A stretch of 5,633 nucleotides of DNA from assembly GCA_913058165.1 (NCBI GenBank), contig CAJXQV010000089.1:1-5633 (forward strand), in the 5' to 3' direction. Origin of the DNA: an uncultured Chromatiales bacterium (GTDB lineage: Bacteria; Pseudomonadota; Gammaproteobacteria; Steroidobacterales; GCA-2729495). Below are positions 5,619 to 5,633 of the stretch, in pieces. The translations under genes and the position numbers were made by a program. Positions within the stretch are counted from its first letter, which is position 1; each line of letters starts with the position of its first letter. The notes below the pieces were generated by a model that worked only from the letters and a program-made list of their open reading frames with translations, was not told the DNA's origin and searched no databases.

Positions 5619-5633
5619 CTGTCTCTTATACAC
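5619..5633 (-). other. Truncated Tn5 mosaic end / Nextera adapter (artefact)
   Basis: CTGTCTCTTATACAC is the reverse complement of the last 15 bases of the Tn5 mosaic end at 18-32. It is residual adapter, not genome. Codons read through it (after R192 of PnuT) are not real protein. Confidence 0.97.

Noticed and set aside
1..5633. Terminal inverted repeats suggesting a composite mobile element
   Set aside because: The repeats are the synthetic Tn5 mosaic end of the Nextera kit, one joined to kit adapter sequence, and no transposase gene is present.

Overview
This window is a short assembled contig from a Gram-negative bacterium. It carries Nextera (Tn5 tagmentation) adapter sequence at both ends: 32 bases at the left and 15 at the right. 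Only about positions 33-5618 are genuine genomic DNA. A TonB-dependent outer-membrane receptor, a TPP riboswitch, Shine-Dalgarno sites and a balanced base composition fit a proteobacterium. The style of the CoA-transferase, amidohydrolase and PnuT-like proteins suggests an environmental, perhaps marine, gammaproteobacterium of the Cellvibrionales/Halieaceae type. That placement is a guess from family resemblance.

The left half (64-2202) holds two convergent genes: a class III (CaiB/BaiF) acyl-CoA transferase on the plus strand and an amidohydrolase-2 family protein on the minus strand. They share one hairpin flanked by an A-tract and a T-tract, which should terminate transcription in both directions. 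The amidohydrolase has lost three of the family's usual metal ligands. Both genes are of a kind often found in catabolic clusters (steroid, aromatic or fatty acid), but no substrate can be read from this window.

The right half (about 2411-5618) is a thiamine-uptake operon. Its parts in order are a candidate -10 box, a canonical TPP riboswitch (THI element), a TonB-dependent receptor with a signal peptide, a small single-domain YkoF/thiamine-binding-like cytosolic protein, and a PnuC-family transporter best read as the thiamine facilitator PnuT. The receptor and the small protein are 11 nt apart, and the last two genes overlap. pnuT starts at a non-ATG or internal codon and runs into the right-hand adapter only a few residues before its expected end. 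The model is that the receptor brings thiamine (or a thiamine precursor) across the outer membrane, PnuT carries it across the inner membrane, and the small protein binds it inside the cell.

The riboswitch has a readable switching mechanism. A 9-nt stretch of the leader (2548-2556) is exactly complementary to the TPP-pyrimidine-binding segment of the aptamer (2461-2469). The same stretch can instead pair with the receptor gene's ribosome-binding region (2566-2572). This predicts translational shut-off when TPP is bound. Between the amidohydrolase start and the riboswitch promoter (2203-2410) there is no gene, only one imperfect GC-rich hairpin and one small palindrome.
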